Assembly: GCF_000429645.1 (NCBI RefSeq)
Contig: NZ_KE386935.1
Location: 227,809-291,808, forward strand
Direction of reading: 5' to 3'
Length of the DNA: 64,000 bases
Source: Niveispirillum irakense DSM 11586
Lineage (GTDB): Bacteria; Pseudomonadota; Alphaproteobacteria; Azospirillales; Azospirillaceae
Shown here: positions 31,785 to 39,728 of the stretch, in pieces
How positions within the stretch are numbered: position 1 is the stretch's first letter
Layout: the number at the start of each line of letters is the position of its first letter
Notes under the pieces: generated by a model
Seen by the model: the letters and a program-made list of their open reading frames with translations, nothing else
Told to the model about the DNA's origin: nothing
Database searches by the model: none
Position numbers and translations under genes: made by a program

Positions 31785-32561
31785 TCAGCCGCCCCACAGA
31801 TGGGCGGCCATCCGGGCAACCATGAAAGCGTTGAAAAACATCAGCGGTGGCATCAGCAGGCGGGCCAGACGCCGCCATTGCTGCGATGCGGTCTGGCCGA
31901 TAATGCCAATCAGCCAGAGGGCCGGCAGGGTGCCCGCCCCGAAGCCGGCCATCATGGCGATTCCTGCCACCGGATCGCCGATTCCCATGGCCGAAGCCAG
32001 GGCCGCATAAAGCAGCCCGCATGGCAGGAAACCCAGCGCCATGCCCAGCGCCAGACCATTGATCCCGGTCGGTTGCGCGAAAAGCGGGCGCAAGGGGGCC
32101 GCCAATGCCGCCCCCAGTCTGGCGCCCACACCGCCGGCGCGGCCCTCACCGCCCCCGCCGGTCAACCGGCGCAGCAGCGGCCAAAATTCCCCCAGACCCA
32201 TCAGGCCCTGGCGCAGGAACAGCAATGTTGCCAGCCCCAAAGCCAGAATCAGCAGCCAGTGGAAACCCGTGGCCCGCACGGCGGTGCCGCCGGTTGCCGC
32301 CGCCATCCCGCCGAGAAAGGCATAGGTGGTGATCCGGCCCAGATGATAGGGCAGCAGCATGGCCCCACGCAGGCGGGCCAGCATCACGGGCGGCCCGCCC
32401 ATGGCCAGTGCCCCGCCATCTGGCACGTTGGGGGCCACGGCCCCCCGCGCGCTGACCTGGGCCAGCACGAAAGGGCCGCACATGCCGGCACAATGCGACA
32501 TCCCCCCCAGCAGACCGGTGGTGAACATCGCCGTCGCCAACGGCCAGATCGTCGCATCCAT
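31785..32561 (-). CDS. TauE/SafE (UreH-like) family transmembrane transporter
   Basis: This 258-residue membrane protein has the family pair GGMSHCAGMCGPFV near the N-terminus and GLALGMALGFLPCGLLYAAL in the second half, each with a Cys-containing motif. Such carriers next to cytochrome oxidase genes are often proposed to move copper or sulfur compounds; function here is inferred. It is transcribed in the same direction upstream of ccoN, with 126 bp between including the FNR box, so it may or may not share the transcript. ATG 32561 is chosen with GGGGTGA upstream; a TTG 63 bp earlier is an alternative. Confidence 0.75.
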   Translation of the reverse strand: MDATIWPLATAMFTTGLLGGMSHCAGMCGPFVLAQVSARGAVAPNVPDGGALAMGGPPVMLARLRGAMLLPYHLGRITTYAFLGGMAAATGGTAVRATGFHWLLILALGLATLLFLRQGLMGLGEFWPLLRRLTGGGGEGRAGGVGARLGAALAAPLRPLFAQPTGINGLALGMALGFLPCGLLYAALASAMGIGDPVAGIAMMAGFGAGTLPALWLIGIIGQTASQQWRRLARLLMPPLMFFNAFMVARMAAHLWGG

Positions 32562-32752
32562 GGATAAAATCACCCCGACAATCGGCACGGGCCCGCCGCA
32601 GGAAGCGGCAAACCGACCAATCAATGCCTTATCGCATGGGAACCGGACGGGCTGCTTTGACAGGGATCAATTCGTCGGGCACATCATTTTTAAAAGCGGG
32701 ATGCGGGGGGAGGGGTATGGTGACGGGTTCTCGTGCATGCCGCCACCCATTG

Positions 32753-32805
32753 TTTTTGTATCTACAAAAACACATTGACCGGGACCGTTATTGTAGATAC
32801 AAAAA
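32753..32805. promoter_or_regulatory. Promoter with paired operators of the brnT-brnA operon
   Basis: TTTTTGTATCTACAA occurs at 32753-32767 (within a near-perfect palindrome to 32770) and again inverted at 32791-32805. Between them TTGACC (32775-32780) and TACAAA, 17 nt apart, fit a sigma-70 promoter whose -10 element lies under the second operator. This is the arrangement expected for autorepression by the antitoxin. Confidence 0.75.
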
Positions 32806-32810
32806 TACGT

Positions 32811-33083
32811 GTGAACATAACCTTCGATCCCACCAAGCGTGATCGCACCCTGGCCGAACGGGGCTTGGACTTTGCCGATGCTGCGCAAGTCTTTGCCGGC
32901 CTGACCTTCACCATGAAGGATGACCGGTTCGATTACCGTGAGGAGAGGTTCATCTCAGCCGGCATGCTGGCGGATCGAATGGTCGTGATTGTGTGGACAC
33001 CGACCGAGGACGGACGGCGCATTATCAGCATGAGGAAGGCCAATGAACGCGAACAGCAGCGGTTCCGGGCGGCCCTGGGTTGA
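32811..33083 (+). CDS. brnT: BrnT-family ribonuclease toxin
   Basis: This 90-residue protein matches BrnT (DUF497): ITFDPTKRDRTLAERGLDF and DAAQVFAGLTFTMKDDR near the start, REERFISAGMLADRMVVIVW, then the family finish RRIISMRKANEREQQRF. BrnT is a RelE-like RNase that arrests growth and is neutralised by BrnA. The start is GTG 32811; longer reading into the operator is unlikely. It overlaps brnA by about 40 bp and comes first, as in other brnTA operons. Confidence 0.88.
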   Translation: MNITFDPTKRDRTLAERGLDFADAAQVFAGLTFTMKDDRFDYREERFISAGMLADRMVVIVWTPTEDGRRIISMRKANEREQQRFRAALG

Positions 33084-33324
33084 CTCCGACGACGCTCCCG
33101 AACTGACCGATGAATTTTTTGAACAGGCGGAGGTCGCTACTGCCGGCACCGTCACCCGTCCCGCTGCCGCCACGATGAAGCGTACCGGCCGGCCTAAATC
33201 GGCATCTCCAAAGGTCGCGCTTAACTTGCGCCTAGACCCTGACGTCGTTGAACATTTCCGTGCCACCGGTCCCGGCTGGCAAAGCCGGATCAATGAAACG
33301 TTACGGAAAGTGGCGGGGCTTTAA
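33043..33324 (+). CDS. brnA: BrnA-family antitoxin and autorepressor
   Basis: This 93-residue protein has the BrnA layout: an N-terminal acidic toxin-binding part (DSDDAPELTDEFFEQAEV) and a C-terminal ribbon-helix-helix (KVALNLRLDPDVVEHFRATGPGWQSRINETLRKV), shown here in pieces as KVALNLRLDPDVVEHF and GWQSRINETLR. It should bind the operators at 32753-32805 and neutralise BrnT. The ATG at 33043, preceded by AGGAAGG, overlaps brnT, so the two are translated together. The pair is intact. Confidence 0.9.
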   Translation: MNANSSGSGRPWVDSDDAPELTDEFFEQAEVATAGTVTRPAAATMKRTGRPKSASPKVALNLRLDPDVVEHFRATGPGWQSRINETLRKVAGL

Positions 33325-33406
33325 CAAGCCGCATTGTCCCGCCCCCGCCCTTGACCAGATCATCGTACCGGCAAAGCGTCGTGCAGCCGGCGAATATGCG
33401 GGGGCG

Positions 33407-34654
33407 TCACTTCTTCCCAGCATAAAGCAATGACCAGAGACCGCCCAGCCGTGCCTCGTCGCTGTCGGCGGGCAGGGTTGCCAGGGTCTGCTGTGCCGGC
33501 TTGGCCTGTCTGGCCCCATATTGCGCCATGGCAAGGCGCAGCCGCACGGGGTTGGGCTGACGCAATTTCCCCCGTAAGGCCTGCTGCATCAGAGCGATGC
33601 CCTTATCGGCCTGCCCCTGCGTCACCCGCGCCATGCCGATCTTGGCCAGGCTTTCCGCGTCCTTGTCGGCAATGGCCTGGCGTTCACGCTCATCCAAAGC
33701 GGCAAGTTGTGCGGCGCGCTGTTCCTGGGCATAGGCGCGCATCCGTTCCTGGCGGGGGGCTTTCGGCCCGGTGCCCAGGATACCGCCAGCCCAGCCCTTT
33801 TCCAGGATGGACAGGGCCTCTCCCGGCAGGTCGCTGACCAGGGCAAGCTGGGCCATTTCCGTGTAGGAATCAGGGTTCTCATAGGCGTCAGCCGCCAGCT
33901 TCAGGCGCGCCCAATCCAGGTCCAGCCGGTCGGGCACCTTCTGGGTCCGTTCCATCGTATCGAACAGGCGCTGCCAGTTGGCGCGGCTGGGATCGGTCAG
34001 CAATTGCTGGCGCAGGGTGCGGATATAGCCGGCACTGTCACCGGAGGCGAATTCCGATGCCGCCAGGAATTGCAGCAGATCGGGCGATGGGGTCTTGCCG
34101 GCCTTGCGCTGTTCGGTCACCAGCGCCTGGGCGATCCGCGCCGCTTCCACCGGCTTTTTGGCGCGGTAATAGGCTTCCGCCACCATCTGGCGAAAGGCAT
34201 CGCTGCGCCGGCCGGCGGCAATCGCCTTTTCGCCAAACTGAATGGATTTCTCATAATCCCCGGCCCGATACCAGAGTTGGGACAGGGTTTCCAGCACGCC
34301 CCCTTGGTCCGCGTCACTCAGCGGCACCAGCTTGGCCGCCGCCTCGAACGCATTTGCCGCCAGATCGAAACGGCCCTGCGCCTTGTAGATCGCGGCGCGC
34401 ATCTGCTCGATGGCCCATTTTTCCTGCGCCGTCACCTTCGGCGCGGCGGACGCACGCTCCACCTCTTTCAACGCATTGGCATATTGCTTTTTCTCCAATG
34501 CTGTCCGGGCGGCCTGCAAGGGCTGCCCCACCGCTGGACTGACCGCGATTTCAGCCGCCGCCGGCACGGCCAGGGCAAAGGGCGCGGCAAGGGACGCCAG
34601 CAAGGCGGCGGGCAGGAAAAGGCGCTTGAAGGCCTGGAAGGGGGCGTGGCGCAT
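33407..34654 (-). CDS. Secreted or periplasmic TPR-like repeat protein
   Basis: This 415-residue protein has a signal peptide (LFLPAALLASLAAPFALAVP then AAAE) and helical repeats resembling tetratricopeptide units, for example RTALEKKQYANALKEVERA, GRFDLAANAFEAAAKLVPLS and LSQLWYRAGDYEKSIQFGEK. TPR proteins act as scaffolds; the partner is unknown. ATG 34654 has GGAGACGGCG upstream; the longer frame to 34705 lacks a ribosome site. It is separated by 144 bp from rhaT and shares its direction. A role in envelope assembly is possible but not supported by motif. Confidence 0.7.
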   Translation of the reverse strand: MRHAPFQAFKRLFLPAALLASLAAPFALAVPAAAEIAVSPAVGQPLQAARTALEKKQYANALKEVERASAAPKVTAQEKWAIEQMRAAIYKAQGRFDLAANAFEAAAKLVPLSDADQGGVLETLSQLWYRAGDYEKSIQFGEKAIAAGRRSDAFRQMVAEAYYRAKKPVEAARIAQALVTEQRKAGKTPSPDLLQFLAASEFASGDSAGYIRTLRQQLLTDPSRANWQRLFDTMERTQKVPDRLDLDWARLKLAADAYENPDSYTEMAQLALVSDLPGEALSILEKGWAGGILGTGPKAPRQERMRAYAQEQRAAQLAALDERERQAIADKDAESLAKIGMARVTQGQADKGIALMQQALRGKLRQPNPVRLRLAMAQYGARQAKPAQQTLATLPADSDEARLGGLWSLLYAGKK

Positions 34655-34798
34655 CGCCGTCTCCGATAAGGCGGACAGGTCGGGACTGGCGGCAGGGACT
34701 GCCACCTCCTTCTGGTTTGCGTGCTTTGGGACAGGGTTTCAAGGGGTTGGAGGGCAAAAATATGCAAGCCCCCCAACACCCCTTACATCCGGCCAGGA

Positions 34799-35878
34799 TC
34801 AGTGGGCGGCCACATTACCGGCCAGGGCATTGCCCAGGCCGATGATGATGGTGGAGCCGACCAGGGTGGCGATACCGGCCCAGACACGGCGCCGTGTGCC
34901 CGCGCTGGCGCCCGCCCATTCCTTCAGCGCGAAGCCCCACAGGGTGGAGAACAGGATGATGGAGGCCATGTGCAGCGTCCAGGAGGAGAAGCCATAGGCC
35001 CCCATCTGGCTTTCGCCCATCGTGTAGAAGAAGAACTGGAAGTACCAGAGCGTCCCACCCAGCGCCGCCAGCAGATAATTATACAGCAGCGGCGGGCGCT
35101 CCCCCTTGGCGGCGGGACCGGGACGACCGATGAATTCACCGGCGCTGCCATTGCGGATGATGAGATAGCCGCACCAGATCAGGTTTGTCGTCAGGCCACC
35201 CAGCAGCACGACGCACAGGACCGGCAGCCCCTGCCAGAGCGGGCTGGTGCCAGCGGCCAGGGTCAGGTCGCGAATGGGCTGGCCCGCCGCCAGACCGAAG
35301 GCGAAGCAACTGGACATCACGCCGCAGAACAGCGCGACCATCAGCCCCTTTTTCAGGTCGAATTCCGCGATGCTGGTATCAGCACCGCCGCCGATCATCT
35401 CCGCTTCCTTGGCGCTGCCGGCCCGGGCGACCAGCACGATGCCGACCACCGCCACCGCGATCCCGGCCAGGGTGGTGCCGCCGCTGACCGTCATGGCCAG
35501 ATCAATCAGCGTGCCGTTGAAGATGGGCGGCCCCAGCGTGCCGACCACGGTGGTCAGGCCCAGCGCCACCGCCATGCCCAGCGACAGGCCCAGATAGCGC
35601 ATGGTCAGCCCGAAGGTCAGCCCGCCCGTACCCCAAAGCAGACCCCAGAACCAGCACCAGAACAAGGTGTCAGACGGGGTTGCCGCCAGCACGGCCAGCA
35701 GATCATTGGTCTGCAGCCCGGCGCCGATCCAGGGCGCAATGGCCCAGGAGAAGATGCCGCCGGCCAGCCAGAAAATTTCCCACGACCAGCGCCGGATACC
35801 CTTATAGGGCACGTAGAAGCTGGCCGAGGCCAGCCCCCCCAGCCAATGGAGGAACAGGCCAAGCAAGGGATTGGGCAT
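34799..35878 (-). CDS. rhaT: L-rhamnose:proton symporter RhaT
   Basis: This 359-residue inner-membrane protein matches RhaT of E. coli in layout and motifs: LHWLGGLASASFYVPYKGIRRW becomes, in shorter pieces, GLASASFYVPYK and RRWSWEIFW; later LTMRYLGLSLGMAVALG, EFDLKKGLMVALFCGVMSS and LGGTLWYFQFFFYTMG. About ten hydrophobic segments are present. It should import L-rhamnose with protons. It lies about 20 kb from the rhamnose catabolic genes at 55.8-59.6 kb, so it is not in an operon with them. A degenerate copy of the palindrome found before those genes lies 89 bp upstream of its start. Confidence 0.88.
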   Translation of the reverse strand: MPNPLLGLFLHWLGGLASASFYVPYKGIRRWSWEIFWLAGGIFSWAIAPWIGAGLQTNDLLAVLAATPSDTLFWCWFWGLLWGTGGLTFGLTMRYLGLSLGMAVALGLTTVVGTLGPPIFNGTLIDLAMTVSGGTTLAGIAVAVVGIVLVARAGSAKEAEMIGGGADTSIAEFDLKKGLMVALFCGVMSSCFAFGLAAGQPIRDLTLAAGTSPLWQGLPVLCVVLLGGLTTNLIWCGYLIIRNGSAGEFIGRPGPAAKGERPPLLYNYLLAALGGTLWYFQFFFYTMGESQMGAYGFSSWTLHMASIILFSTLWGFALKEWAGASAGTRRRVWAGIATLVGSTIIIGLGNALAGNVAAH

Positions 35879-36131
35879 TCGGGATTTCCTTCCTGAAGGG
35901 CGCTTCGTTCTTAAAGGATCAGGATCTGTCGCCCCATCAGGGAACCGAGCACATCATTATCCCATATTATGGTTGCGCATTCTATTTAATGGAAATATTC
36001 CCGTCAATCGCCGGTTTCCGGCGCATAGCCCCCGTTCCGGCGGGCAGATCACAGCCCCTCTACGCATGACGGGAAAACCTTTTATGATACACGCCTGATT
36101 TGCCGCCATCGGGATCGGGGAGAGACTATCA

Positions 36132-37112
36132 ATGTCGGGAAAGCAAAACGCCTTTTCCCCCCGCCATGCGCCCCCACCAGTATCTTGGCCGGGCAAAAGC
36201 GGTTCACCCGCCCAGGCCAAACACGCATCCCCAGGCCAGGGCCAGAGGCCGGGATTGGCCCCGCCGCCGGTCCACTGGCCCGGCGGGCGCGCCCCTGGCG
36301 CCCCCGTCCCGGTACAATGCAAACCCGCCGTCCGAGCGACCGCGACCGCCCCCATGGCATTGGCTCCGCCGCCACCACCCATACGCTTTCACGCAACCTG
36401 CATGGCGGCGACAACGGGTGTCGCCCAGCCTGCGCGGAAAAGGAAAGACCCGCCCAAAAAAGCACCGAAGAAGCGGAAGTCACTTTTCGGCCGGCCCGAT
36501 ACGGATGAGGATGACAGTGATGCGGACGATGAAGATTCATCGGACGAAGATCATCCCGACCCGTCGCTCAAACGCCGTAAAACCCGACCGGCGACCATGA
36601 ACAGCGCGTTAAAAGAACGGGTGATCCGGGGCACCGCCCATCAGAAACGCAGCAACCTCAATAAACGTCGTTATCGCAATGTCTGGACATGTCCCGTCTG
36701 TCGCCGGCCGCTGGCTTATGAAGACAATGGCGGCGCGTTCCACATGACCAAATATTCATACATCAGTAAAAAGAACCGGCATCACAAGACGCAGGTGGCA
36801 ACAGAGCCCGATCACCATCCACCTTGGAAAGTCCGGGCGGCCAAACTTGAAAAACGCGGGGCCACGCGCGACGAAATCCGCGAGGATTATCTGGACGAAA
36901 GCCAGTTACGGGCGCTGTGCCGCATCTGTAACGGCTCCCACCGCTACGAGGGCAAAAAAATCAAAGATTACGATTCCGACGATAGTACCGGCGATCCCGG
37001 CACGCCGGATGATGAGCCGGAGAATAAAGGACGCTGGAGCTTCTTCCACGATCGCCCTGGGGGAGGCGGTGGCGCCGCCATGGGGGGGGCCGGTGCCGTC
37101 CGGGTCAGATAG
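36132..37112 (+). CDS. Proline-rich HNH endonuclease, candidate delivered toxin
   Basis: This 326-residue protein has three parts. Residues 1-100 are low in complexity and proline-rich with repeats APPPVSWPG (13-21), APPPVHWPG (43-51) and APPPPPIRF (78-86), each followed about 10-15 residues later by QAK, VQCK or AQPARKRK. A basic patch (KRKDPPKKAPKKRK, 103-116) and an acidic tract (124-142) follow, then KRRK. The C-terminal part is an HNH zinc-finger nuclease: CPVC (187-190), EPDHHPP (225-231) and CRICN (263-267) with a nearby His. The repeat style recalls toxins of extracellular contractile injection systems; this is inference. ATG 36132 has GGGGAGAG upstream. No immunity gene is adjacent. 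Confidence 0.72.
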   Translation: MSGKQNAFSPRHAPPPVSWPGKSGSPAQAKHASPGQGQRPGLAPPPVHWPGGRAPGAPVPVQCKPAVRATATAPMALAPPPPPIRFHATCMAATTGVAQPARKRKDPPKKAPKKRKSLFGRPDTDEDDSDADDEDSSDEDHPDPSLKRRKTRPATMNSALKERVIRGTAHQKRSNLNKRRYRNVWTCPVCRRPLAYEDNGGAFHMTKYSYISKKNRHHKTQVATEPDHHPPWKVRAAKLEKRGATRDEIREDYLDESQLRALCRICNGSHRYEGKKIKDYDSDDSTGDPGTPDDEPENKGRWSFFHDRPGGGGGAAMGGAGAVRVR

Positions 37113-37141
37113 TCAGACAGACCAGCGAAGGCCTGTCTGAC
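37112..37141 (+). terminator. Hairpin after the HNH protein gene
   Basis: GTCAGACAG and CTGTCTGAC form a perfect 9-bp stem with a 12-nt loop, directly after the stop codon. No T run follows, so termination strength is uncertain. Confidence 0.5.
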
Positions 37142-37188
37142 ACCATACATGGGACACAGGGGGGCACGGGCACAGGATGGAGAGCGGC

Positions 37189-37788
37189 TCAGATATCGCG
37201 ATTGCGCCGCATCCAGCCTGCCAGCTCATCATCAGGGCCCAGCGCGTCCAGGATGTTGGCGAAAATCTCCGGCCTTTCATCCTGGCCCAGCTTGAACCGG
37301 GCATCGAGGCGGGTCACCTTTGCCTCGAATGCCACAATATATTGCACCAGCTTCTCGTAACGCGGCCCCATCTCCGCCACCTTCCAGGGCTGGTGATGGT
37401 TTTGTTCAACCGCATTCACCAGCCGTTCCAGGGCATGATCGTTCAGATCAGGCCGCAGTTGGATCTCCGCCTCGATCGTGATGACGGCATAGTTCCAGGT
37501 GGGGCCCCAGGTCCGCTCTCCTGCCCAGTTGGGGGAGATATAGGATTGTGGACCCTGGAACAGGATCAGGGCGCGGGGATCGGCTTCCAGCGCGGCAACC
37601 AGGGGATTGGTCCTGGCCATATGGCCCAAAAGCGTCACCACCCGGCCTTGCCCATCCACATCCGCCAGCAGCGGCAAAGGGGACGCGGCGGCCGGGGTCG
37701 CGCCGCGCGCCGTCACCCAGGCCAGGGGATATTGGCGGATCAGGTCGGCAATCTGCGCATCTTCGCGCGGACGGAACAGGTCGGACAT
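37189..37788 (-). CDS. FMN-binding PaiB-like protein
   Basis: This 199-residue protein matches the PaiB/FMN-binding split-barrel family: GHMARTNPLVAAL, LILFQGPQSYISPNWAG, TWNYAVITIEAEI and QNHHQPWKV. PaiB of Bacillus subtilis is a negative regulator of sporulation genes, but in proteobacteria the role is not defined. It sits 3 bp downstream of the alpha/beta hydrolase gene, suggesting co-transcription. The flavin-binding pocket is inferred from the family fold. Confidence 0.82.
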   Translation of the reverse strand: MSDLFRPREDAQIADLIRQYPLAWVTARGATPAAASPLPLLADVDGQGRVVTLLGHMARTNPLVAALEADPRALILFQGPQSYISPNWAGERTWGPTWNYAVITIEAEIQLRPDLNDHALERLVNAVEQNHHQPWKVAEMGPRYEKLVQYIVAFEAKVTRLDARFKLGQDERPEIFANILDALGPDDELAGWMRRNRDI

Positions 37789-37791
37789 GGC

Positions 37792-38751
37792 TTAATTTCC
37801 CCGCAATTGCTGCGACAGCCAGGCCGCCGATTCCGTGAAGGCCTGATCGGCCAGGGAAGAAATGGATACCGCTTCCAGGAAGCTGTGGCTGGCACCGGCA
37901 TAGACCCGCTCCACCACCGGCACGCCGGCATCCCGCAGGCGGGCCGCCATCTGGCGGTTTTCATCCAGCAGGATGTCACATTCAGCAATGGCCAGGAAGG
38001 CGGGCGGCATGCCGGTCAGGTCGGCCCGCAGGGGCACCGCCAGCGGGTTTTCATATTCTGCCGGCTCCGACAGATATGCGGCCCAGAATTCCACCATCTC
38101 CGCGCTGTTCAGCATATAGCCGGGATCGCCATAACGTTCATGGCTGGGGGTGACGCGATGGTCAAAAGCCCCATAATTCAGCAGCATGGCCTGCGTCACC
38201 GGCAGGCCGCGCTGACGCAGGCGCAGATTGGTGGCAACCGACATGTTGCCGCCCACACTGTCACCGGCCACGGCGATGCGGCTGCCATCCAGCCCCAGAT
38301 CGGCAGCATGGGCGCGCAGCCAGGTGATGACATCGACGGTCTCGTCCAGGGCGCGGGGGAATTTCGCTTCCGGGGAGCGGGTATAATCTACCCCCACCAC
38401 GGCAACATTGGCCCGACCGGCATATTCACGCATCAACCGGTCATGGGTATCCAGGCTGAACAGCACCCAGCCGCCGCCATGGATATAGACCAGGATGGGC
38501 AGGCCCGGTTCCAGGCTGGGACGATGGATGCGGATGCGCACATCCAGATCACCCACGCGCATTTCCTCTGTCCGGGCCATCACGGGGCCGCCCTTGGTCC
38601 AGGGGGCACGGACAATCTCCGCGATGCGACGGCTATCCTCCACCCCATGGTCAGGGCCACGCGGGTGGCTGGCATAGCCACTATTGATCGCGAGGTGAAA
38701 CCGCTGGATATCGGGATCAAGGTCGGCGGCAGGGGTTACGTCAATGGTCAC
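37792..38751 (-). CDS. Alpha/beta hydrolase, HSL-family esterase
   Basis: This 319-residue esterase has HGGGW in VYIHGGGWVLFSLDTHDR near residue 91, the nucleophile in AGDSVGGNMS near residue 163, an Asp in AECDILLDEN and His in AGASHSFLEAVS. It would act on short acyl esters; it is distinct in sequence from the esterase at 14476. It is the first gene of a two-gene transcript with the PaiB-like gene. A 189-bp region separates it from the divergent AraC regulator, so the regulator may control it. Confidence 0.83.
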   Translation of the reverse strand: MTIDVTPAADLDPDIQRFHLAINSGYASHPRGPDHGVEDSRRIAEIVRAPWTKGGPVMARTEEMRVGDLDVRIRIHRPSLEPGLPILVYIHGGGWVLFSLDTHDRLMREYAGRANVAVVGVDYTRSPEAKFPRALDETVDVITWLRAHAADLGLDGSRIAVAGDSVGGNMSVATNLRLRQRGLPVTQAMLLNYGAFDHRVTPSHERYGDPGYMLNSAEMVEFWAAYLSEPAEYENPLAVPLRADLTGMPPAFLAIAECDILLDENRQMAARLRDAGVPVVERVYAGASHSFLEAVSISSLADQAFTESAAWLSQQLRGN

Positions 38752-38940
38752 CGGTGGCGCTCGCAGCTTATATTTATGTGCAGGGCAAAGCCTACTTGGC
38801 TGCCGGGCGGGCGGGCTTGCCGCGACGGGTCATTCTCTGACGCAAATGGGCCGAAGCCAGCCAGGGCGCTTGACCCGGTCCCGCGCACGGGCCTTCAATC
38901 ACTTTAACCGGGCCAACGTTTGACAAGGGACCGACAGGCG

Positions 38941-39699
38941 ATGAAGCGCAGCACCGATTATCCCCTGGAACAGCGCCCCGTCGTGGCCCTGCAGGATGAA
39001 TATCCGCCCGGCTTTGTCGATCCCACCCACAGCCACCAGCGCACGCAATTGCTCTACGCCTCGTCCGGCGTCATGTCGGTGGTGACAGAAGGCACCTCCT
39101 TTGTGCTGCCGCCGCAGCGGGCGCTCTGGCTGCCGGCCGGAACAGCGCACGAGGTTTCCTGCCGCGGGCCGGTATCACTGCGTACGCTCTATATCGACCC
39201 CGCGATCGACAAATATCCCGGCCAGTGCCGGGTGATCGAGGTGTCGGAGTTCCTGCGCGCCCTGATCCTGGAAGTGGTGAAATTCGGCGCCGATTATGAT
39301 CTGGACGGGCGGGAGGGGCGGATTGTCCGCCTGCTGCTGGACGAGATCGAGCGGATGCCCAACGCCCCCTATCAGGCCCGGATGCCGATGGATGAAAGGC
39401 TGGTGCGGGTCTGCCGCGCCATCATCGCGGACCCCGCCGACGGGCGCGATCTGGATGATCTGGCCAAGCTGGCAGGGATGAGCCGGCGCACCTTCACCCG
39501 CCTGTTCAAGCAGGAAACCGGCATGGGTGTCGCGGTCTGGCGCCAGCAGGTGCGGTTGATGGAAGCCTTGTCGCTGCTCTCCTCCGGCCGGCCCGTGACG
39601 ATGGTGGCCTATGATGTGGGCTATGACAGCCCCAGCGCCTTCACCGCCATGTTCCACCGCACCTTCGGCGTCCCGCCCAGCCAGTATCAGGTGCGGTAG
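38941..39699 (+). CDS. AraC-family transcriptional regulator
   Basis: This 252-residue regulator has an N-terminal cupin-like sensor (FVDPTHSHQRTQLLYASSGV, PQRALWLPAGTAHEVSCRG) and a C-terminal double helix-turn-helix (LDDLAKLAGMSRRTFTRLFK, MVAYDVGYDSPSAFTAMFHR, about residues 180-245). The cupin with HSH and AGTAHEV pattern is typical of regulators that sense small organic ligands. ATG 38941 is preferred to a TTG 21 bp upstream. Divergent from the esterase/PaiB-like pair; the glucoamylase converges on it from the other side. Targets are not defined. Confidence 0.85.
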   Translation: MKRSTDYPLEQRPVVALQDEYPPGFVDPTHSHQRTQLLYASSGVMSVVTEGTSFVLPPQRALWLPAGTAHEVSCRGPVSLRTLYIDPAIDKYPGQCRVIEVSEFLRALILEVVKFGADYDLDGREGRIVRLLLDEIERMPNAPYQARMPMDERLVRVCRAIIADPADGRDLDDLAKLAGMSRRTFTRLFKQETGMGVAVWRQQVRLMEALSLLSSGRPVTMVAYDVGYDSPSAFTAMFHRTFGVPPSQYQVR

Positions 39700-39728
39700 G
39701 CTGCCCCCCTGCCGCACCTGAACCGATA

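Noticed and set aside
37177..38907. A 576-codon plus-strand frame opposite the PaiB-like and esterase genes
   Set aside because: It is antisense to two proteins with clear signatures, and the encoded sequence resembles a shadow translation.
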